From: Cryptomeria japonica
Taxonomy: Eukaryota; Streptophyta; Pinopsida; Cupressales; Cupressaceae
Direction: 5' to 3'
Length of the DNA: 64,000 nt
Assembly: GCF_030272615.1 (NCBI RefSeq)
Contig: NC_081406.1
Span: 265,329,192 to 265,393,191 of the forward strand
The notes under the pieces were generated by a model that was given only the letters and a program-made list of their open reading frames with translations, made no database searches and was not told where the DNA came from. Positions 58,196 to 64,000 of the stretch are shown piece by piece (within the stretch, counting starts at the first letter, position 1; each line of letters begins with the position of its first letter). The position numbers and the translations under genes were made by a program.

Positions 58196-59150
58196 TGTAT
58201 GCTTCCAAGATGAATTCCCCTTGTTTAGTGTACCACAATCCATAACTGAGTGTTCCTTGGAGGTACCTAAAAATTCTGCTAACTGCATTCATATGTGACT
58301 GCTTTGGTGCAGCTTGAAATCTGGCCACCATGCATACTGCCTGCACTATATCTGGTCTAGAAGTAGTTAGATACAATAGACTGCCTATCATGAATCTATA
58401 CAATGTTTGATCCACCACTGGTGATTCATCATTCTTGCTTAATTTACTTCCGGTCACCATGGGGGTACTTACCGGTTTGCAATCCTCCAGTTGAAATTTC
58501 TTCAACATATCCTTTGCATACTTGGTTTGTGAGATAAAGATTCCCTTATCTTGCTGTAATATGTGCAAACCAAGGATGTATGTCAATTCACCAATCATTG
58601 ATATCTCAAATTCTGACTGCATTTGATTAACAAATTCTTTGCAAAGGGTGTCCTTATTGCCTCCAAAAAGAATGCCATCTACATACACAACCATAATGAT
58701 AATGTGGTTTCCATCTCTCTTTATGTATAAATTGCTGTCTGCACTCACCTTTTTGAATCCTTGCTCCTTCAGATACTGATCTAACCTTGAATACCATGCT
58801 TTGGGAGCTTGCTTTAAACCATACAAGTCTTTCTTCAACCGAGACACAAAGGTTTCATCATCATGTATCATAAACCCTTCTGGTTGCTCCATGTACACTT
58901 CCTCTTCCAAATTTCCATTGAGGAAGGCAAATTTTACATCCATCTGATATACTTTATAACCCTTGTAGGCAGAAAAGGTTAGAAACATTCTGATTGCTTC
59001 TAATATAGCTACCGGTGCAAATGTTTCTTCAAAGTCAATACCCTCTACTTGAGAGTATCCTTTGCACACAAGTCTAGCTTTATGCCTAACAATTTTACCT
59101 TATTCATTCATCTTATTCCAGTAGACCCACTTGGTGGCAATGATGTTCTT
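58182..59150 (-). pseudogene. Copia reverse transcriptase with altered catalytic motif
   Basis: 295 open codons (59,069-58,182). [45 protein letters not shown] and [20 protein letters not shown] are the copia RT blocks. The catalytic box reads YVDGI where the family has YVDD, which removes one metal-binding Asp. A stop before the first block (near 59,100) separates it from the preceding linker KWVYWNKMNE. RT copies element RNA into DNA in the particle; this version should be inactive. Confidence 0.9.
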
Positions 59151-59471
59151 GTCTTCCGGTCTAGGGACTAATTCCCAAGTCTTGTTCTTTTCAATTTGTT
59201 GCAGTTCTTTTTCCATGGCATCCATCCATTCCTATCTTTTGCTAGCCTCTTTGAATGTTTTAGGTTCTACTTCACTCATGAGTCAAAAGTTGACTTGTTC
59301 ATCATTCCAAGCAAGTCTTCTTCTAGTTTGCACACCTGACTAAGCTTCCTCACCTTCATCACCGGAATCATTATACCGGTTTACATGTGATTGAATTCCT
59401 TTGTGCATATCCTCATCAACTTTTACATGCACACTCTCAATGACTCTTCTTAGTCTTTTGTTGTAGCATTT

Positions 59472-60128
59472 TTAGGCCTTGCTATTAGATGAGTAACGAA
59501 GGAAGATTCCTTCATCACTCCTGGAGTCGAAACTACCTAGACCATCCATGTCTCTCTTGATAAAGCACTTGCTTCCAAATACTTTGAAGTATTTGACTGA
59601 TGGTTTTCGATCATACCGCAACTCATAAGGTGTCATTCTGCTGTTTGTTCTTAGTTGAATCCGATTCAAGGTATATGCAACAATATGAACAACTTCCTTC
59701 CAATATGTGTCTGGCAGACTGGCCTCATTTAACATGGTTCTGGCCATCTCCTTGACTATCCTGTTCTTCCTTTCTACAACACCATTTTGTTGTGGTGTCC
59801 TAGGGGCTGAGTATTGCCTTTTAATTCCATGTTTTTCACAATAATCTTCAAATTCATTTGATGTGAACTCTCCACCCCGGTCCGATCTTAGACATTTTAG
59901 CTTGCACCCACTTTCCTTCTCCACCATTTTCCTAAAGATTTTGAATCTGTCAAATGCTTGTGACTTATCTTGTAGGAAAGTGACCCAAGTCATTCTTGAA
60001 TAATCATCAATGAAGAGCATAAAATATCTTTCATCGGAAAGAGCTCTTGTCCTAGTTGGACCACACAGATCTATATGCACAATTTCAAGTGGTCTTGAGG
60101 TGTTGTGCTCTTTTGTCCTGAAGCTCAC
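59472..60128 (-). pseudogene. Copia integrase core
   Basis: 218 codons. The DD35E residues are visible in LEIVHIDLCGP, LRSDRGGEFTSNEF and TPQQNGVVERKNRIVKEMAR. The region ends with FKVFGSKCFIKRDMDGLG, the usual GKFD-like end of the core. The zinc-finger part (WLWH, stop, RLGYINF...CDECVKGKQIK, about 60,270-60,130) lies upstream, has a TGA and reads Tyr where a His is usual. Integrase inserts element cDNA into the genome. The core is open but not joined to a functional polyprotein. Confidence 0.9.
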
Positions 60129-60289
60129 CTTAATCTGCTTCCCTTTTACACATTCATCACAAAATGTGCTTACCAGTTTGGTGATGAGTGGAATATTCCT
60201 TACACACCCTTTTTTGCTTACTGCAACTAAATTATCAAAGTTTATGTAGCCTAATCTTCAGTGCCATAGCCAACTTTCATCAACCTGTC

Positions 60290-60665
60290 CTATCATGTAT
60301 TGTGACTCTTAGCATTCCTTCAGATTGTAAACATTGCCATCTGTTCTCTTTCCTTTTGCCACAACCTGACAGGTACTCTCTTTCTTTATCTGGCAACCGG
60401 TTGAGTCAAAGGTGAATTTATAACCTTTGTCACACATCTGACTCACACTCAGCAGATTGTGCTTTAGGCCTTCCACATAATATACATCATGTGCCTTCAA
60501 TTTTCCATCAATATTTAGAGTACCTTTTCCCTTTATTTTGATGGATGAGTTGTCTCTGAATCTTACTGAACCACCATTCCAGTCTTCAAGTTTGATAAAT
60601 TTATTTTTATCACCGATCATGTGGTTGGAATAGTCACTATCTACAACCCATATATTTTTCTTTTA
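60290..60665 (-). pseudogene. Copia protease and gag-pre-integrase linker
   Basis: The protease active site reads WVVDSDYSNHMIGD (about 60,648-60,607), with D-S-D where D-S-G is expected, a likely inactivating change. It is followed by FIKLEDWNGGSVRF and GLKHNLLSVSQMCDKGYKFT, the copia linker. A TAA lies just before the site, and the frame differs from that of gag, so there is also a frameshift between gag and protease. Confidence 0.8.
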
Positions 60666-60799
60666 GTCTGCACTATCAGACTTGATTCTGCCTTGTCCTT
60701 TTCTTTCTCAACCCATATCGGTTTGGTTTCCTTCTTCTTGTCAGCTGCTATTTTGTGCTCCAGTTCAACTACCGGTTCTTGATCAGGATTTGTCTTCTT

Positions 60800-62863
60800 C
60801 TACTTGATCTTCTTGTTTTTACAAAACTTTTCTATATGTCCAAACTCTTGACAGTTATAGCATTTCACATTTTCATTTAAAGATGAATCCTTACAATTAT
60901 TGTAGGGCACCGGTTTATTCTTCCTACATTCAAAACTCCTATGACCATATCCATTGCACTGATAACATATAACATTCATATCCCAGAGTGCATTAAAAGG
61001 ATTTCTACTTTCATAACTCATAGAGGGATTATTGGTTAATCTACAGTCAACTATTCTATGCCCAAATTTGTTACACCGGTAACAATAACCATGAAAGTTT
61101 GAAACATATCGGTTAGGTTGCCTTGGTCCTGCAAATGACTGCCTCATCAGAGGTCTTCCCTTCATGCTATTGACTCTGGTGAATCCTTCATGGCCATCTC
61201 TTGCATTTCTCCTTGGATCTGCATGTCGGTACAATGAGTGTGTCCTCCGGTTCATTGCTTGTATATACCGGTTAATGTGGCGATTTTTAACAGCATCTGC
61301 ATATGTCTTTTTGCCGGTATCCTTGCTTACAATGAATGCCTTCTTCTCTTCACCTTCATTTGAAGAAGTGAACTGTATCTCCTTACCAGATGTGTCTTTT
61401 CTGTTTGAACTTTCACCTTCTTCAAAACCTAAGCCACCAATATCTTTGGATTGGTTTTGTTTGCTCAACATCTTGTCTAAAGCTTCGGTGTTGCCTTCAT
61501 ATTTGCTTCTCACTTTTATTTCTTTCTTACTTTCTTCAAGTTCCTTTCTGAGCTTCACTATCTCTGCTTCCAGATCTTGATGCTCCTTTTCCTTCTTCAT
61601 TAGATCAGAGGATGTAATTTCACATATCCTTTTGGCTTCTTCCAACTGCAGTTTCAAGTCAGATATAACTTGACTGGACTCATCTAGGGATTGCTTCAAG
61701 AGACCTTGTTCATCTACTGCAACAAGCTTGAATTTATTGAGTTCTCTTCTTGTTTTACTCAGTTCCTCAAGAGCACTTAGAAGCTCACCTTCTAGATCCA
61801 CTTCAGCCTCCATATTTTCTTCCTCATCTTCACCAACCGGTTCATCAGATGCCATAAAGAGATTAACTTTTCCCACATTCTCATGATGACTATCTTCTAA
61901 TGCACTTTCTTCATTTGTGACATCATCCTCAATAGTGTATAGGTTGTTTTTCTTTCGATAGCCTCTTCTTCCTTGTTGGTAGACATTTCTTTGTTTATCT
62001 TTACCTGTAGATCTGTTAAAACCTTTTGACTCATCTCCACCAGTTTCATTATAAGGACATTTTGCAGCAAAGTGTCCAACTTTACCACAATTGAAACATT
62101 TGAGTGGTAGCTTTCCTTTATACTTTTTGGATCCTCTTTTGAGATTTCTTACAAAGTTTGCCACCTCTGCACCAGAGTCTTCACTGGATCCTTTATGAGC
62201 AGCTACTTCTTTGCCCTTATGGGTGGAGTTGAATGCTGCCTCTTTCCTTAAGGATGCATCACCAATTTTTCTCATTTCATAGGCTGTTAGTGACCCAAAT
62301 AGCTCATCCATTGTAAAGATCTTTAGATCCTTGGCTTCTTCTATGGAAAAAACCTTTGTATCATACTTAGGTGTAAGAGATCTAAGTACCTTCTTAACAA
62401 GGATCTCATCTGCAATTTCTTCCCCAAGTCCTTTGATGGTATTCATAGTTTCATCAAATCTGTGAAGGCAGTCTGCAATATTTTCATCATCCTTCATCTT
62501 GATGCCTTCAAGTTGGCCCCTTAGTGCTTGTATCTTTTCCTCTTTGACTCTTGCATCTCCTTCAAGTAACCTCTACATTTTATCCCAAGTCTCCTTGGCA
62601 GATGCATAGTGCATGACCTTGACAAACTCATTATCAGATAACCCGCTCAAGATAGCATGTTTGGCCTTTGCATTATTCTCATACTCCTTCTTGGCATTAG
62701 GATTAGTGGGAGGAACACTAGGGACAACATACCCATTCTTGACAGACATCCACACATCAAAACCAAGGGAGGAAATATAGGTCTCCATTCTTCTACTCCA
62801 AAAGGTATAGTTGGATCCATCAAACATGGGGGCTTTTGAGGAAGCAAACTCATTTCTTGCCAT
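60800..62863 (-). pseudogene. Copia gag with one premature stop and four zinc knuckles
   Basis: ATG at 62,863-62,861 (MARNEFASSKAPMFDGSNYT, the DUF4219-like gag start). One in-frame TAG at 62,573-62,575 breaks the frame, after which it continues (MKDDENIADCLHRFDETMNT, UBN2 type) to 60,800. A first CCHC knuckle, CFNCGKVGHFAAKC, is followed by an acidic region and a long heptad-like coiled coil (ELLSALEELSKTRRELNKFK and on). Then come three further knuckles, CYRCNKFGHRIVDC, CYQCNGYGHRSFEC and CYNCQEFGHIEKFC. Total about 687 codons, large for a copia gag. Gag forms the particle and binds RNA. Confidence 0.9.
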
Positions 62864-62915
62864 TGTGTTCTAAGTCCAGAATCTACCCAAGGTTTTTAAA
62901 CAACTAGGAAACTAT

Positions 62916-62927
62916 GCTCTGATACCA
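62916..62927 (-). other. Primer-binding site of the copia element (initiator Met tRNA)
   Basis: On - the sequence TGGTATCAGAGC, the classic plant copia primer site complementary to the 3' end of initiator tRNA-Met, starts two bases after the LTR end TTCAACA. Confidence 0.92.
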
Positions 62928-62929
62928 AT

Positions 62930-63162
62930 TGTTGAACACAATGTACCACTGAAAGGGGGGTGAAGCAGTGGTTCCTAAATTCTTTCCTCTTTGACAACAA
63001 CCTTAGAATACTAGTTATTATCCTAAGCACTAAATAGTCAAACCGGTAAGACAAAAGAAGATACCAGAAGAGACAATCACACAAATACAACCCACAACAC
63101 CAAATGTATGAGGAAAACCCAATGTGGGAAAAAAATCGGTGAGAAATGTTGTTGGAGACTAC
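62930..63162 (-). repeat. 5' LTR part of the copia element
   Basis: The LTR end on + is TGTTGAACAC at 62,930. The 233 bp up to 63,162 include an ACCGGT phrase, as in the 3' LTR. The rest lies beyond the inserted family-A element. Confidence 0.7.
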
Positions 63163-64000
63163 TGTGTATGGTGAAAATGGATAACAATGATAACAATATT
63201 GAAAGGCTAAATGAATTCAACCACCAAACCCTAGCCTAACAATGAACAAAGATCCACCATAACATATGAAGATTACCTAAGACAATGCAAATAACTCAAA
63301 ATCACAAAGATTATACCATCACATGTCCAATAGGGTTTTGATCTCCATTCTTCCTATCTCCATTGATCTTGCTTGATATACTTGCTCTCAGATTTTTATA
63401 TGCACAAGAGCTCAACAAAGAACGGAATGTGGTTGCAAGTGGAATTGTAGTGTAGCCAAGTACTCCAAAATCAGTCATTAGGTATTAGGATATGTCATTA
63501 GGGTTTGACAATGAAGAAAACATCTCCTTATATAGAAGACACAATAAGAAATGGAGGGTTAAGATTGAGAGGTGTAAAAAGAAAGGTCGGCTAGGATTAG
63601 AGGGTAGGTAAAAGAGATAATAAAATAATGAAAGAGGTAGGTAGTGTATGAATTAAGAGATGAATGACATGTGTCATGGGTAGAAAAGGTTAATGAATTA
63701 ATTAAATAAATAAAGATTTATTTAATTAATAGAAGAAGTGGGACAATTAAATAAATAAAATATTTATTTAATTTAGGAAAGGGATAATTTAAATAAATAA
63801 ATGTATTTATTTAAATGAGAAATAAGGCTAGAAGAGGATAAATGAATTAATTAAATAAATAAAAATTTATTTAATTAATAGAAGAATTAGGCTTAGATAA
63901 TTAAATAAATAAAATATTTATTTAATTAGACATGACAATTTTGAGTGTCTACATTTTGCCCCTCTTTGAGACAATGCGGCTTGTCGCGTTGTTTCAAAGA
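63163..64000 (-). mobile_element. Second family-A element: 3' LTR, polypurine tract and start of interior (runs off window)
   Basis: LTR 63,163-63,953 (TGTGTATGG to GAGTGTCTACA), about 791 bp, clearly the same family as 7537-8316, with substitutions and a short insertion near 63,485. The polypurine tract (63,954-63,969) and the next ~31 bases match element A. It is preceded by ACTAC (63,158-63,162), a candidate target duplication. Its TATA position reads TCTATATAAGG on - (about 63,526-63,537). It is nested in the copia 5' LTR. Confidence 0.9.

Larger units (their letters stand above)
57325..63162 (-). mobile_element. Ty1/copia LTR retrotransposon, decayed
   Basis: In - order: 5' LTR part (63,162-62,930), primer site, gag, protease, integrase, RT, RNase H, polypurine tract and 3' LTR part (57,503 to about 57,325). 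Integrase preceding RT defines copia. The 3' LTR is cut at the chromovirus fragment and the 5' LTR is interrupted by a family-A element. The two surviving LTR parts come from different halves, so they cannot be compared for age. Every coding part has stops or altered catalytic residues, so the copy is not autonomous. Confidence 0.88.

Noticed and set aside
61164-61580. 138-aa + strand frame
   Set aside because: It lies antisense to the copia gag coiled coil and is a shadow.

Overview
This is plant nuclear DNA, most likely from a conifer or other gymnosperm. It is AT-rich and made mostly of degenerate LTR retrotransposons with long tandem repeats, and it holds one clear host gene, whose 8-kb intron is filled with repeats. 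I infer the gymnosperm origin from the intron size, the style of the LTR families and the look of the repeat-borne ORFs; I could not test it.

1-28,073: a stack of nested LTR retrotransposons. A fragment (element D, + strand, with the start of its 3' LTR at 1849) is interrupted by element C (+, 2368 to about 28,073). C is interrupted by element B (-, 4378-21,902, target duplication GGGTG), and B by element A (-, 7537-18,927, target duplication ACTAC). A is the youngest: its two 780-bp LTRs differ at 2 positions by eye. It carries gag and protease, has lost the RT, RNase H and integrase core while keeping the integrase tail, and has an antisense plant-mobile-domain ORF next to its 3' LTR. A, B, C and D each carry their own tandem repeat close to the 3' LTR.

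28,074-38,300: the host gene. A tandem repeat of seven 52-bp cores (28,485-28,921) lies about 380 bp upstream of a four-exon gene on + for a MORF/RIP (multiple organellar RNA-editing factor) family protein of 245 aa, probably mitochondrial. Intron 2 (29,910-37,872) contains a long hairpin, a probable solo LTR (31,299-33,187) and a small copia-derived gag remnant.

38,300-45,065: ordinary AT-rich DNA with small duplications and a decayed LINE reverse transcriptase on the - strand.

45,066-56,996: five tandem copies of a 1.65-kb unit, each with a TATA box on the - strand and a telo-box palindrome. A - strand hypothetical ORF adjoins the array, followed by a purine-rich tract of about 590 bp.

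56,997-64,000: a chromodomain-bearing chromovirus integrase tail abuts a decayed Ty1/copia element (-) with gag, protease, integrase, RT and RNase H, all carrying stops or catalytic changes. Its 5' LTR is broken at 63,163 by another element of family A that runs off the window. No bacterial-type features, rRNA, tRNA or CRISPR were seen.
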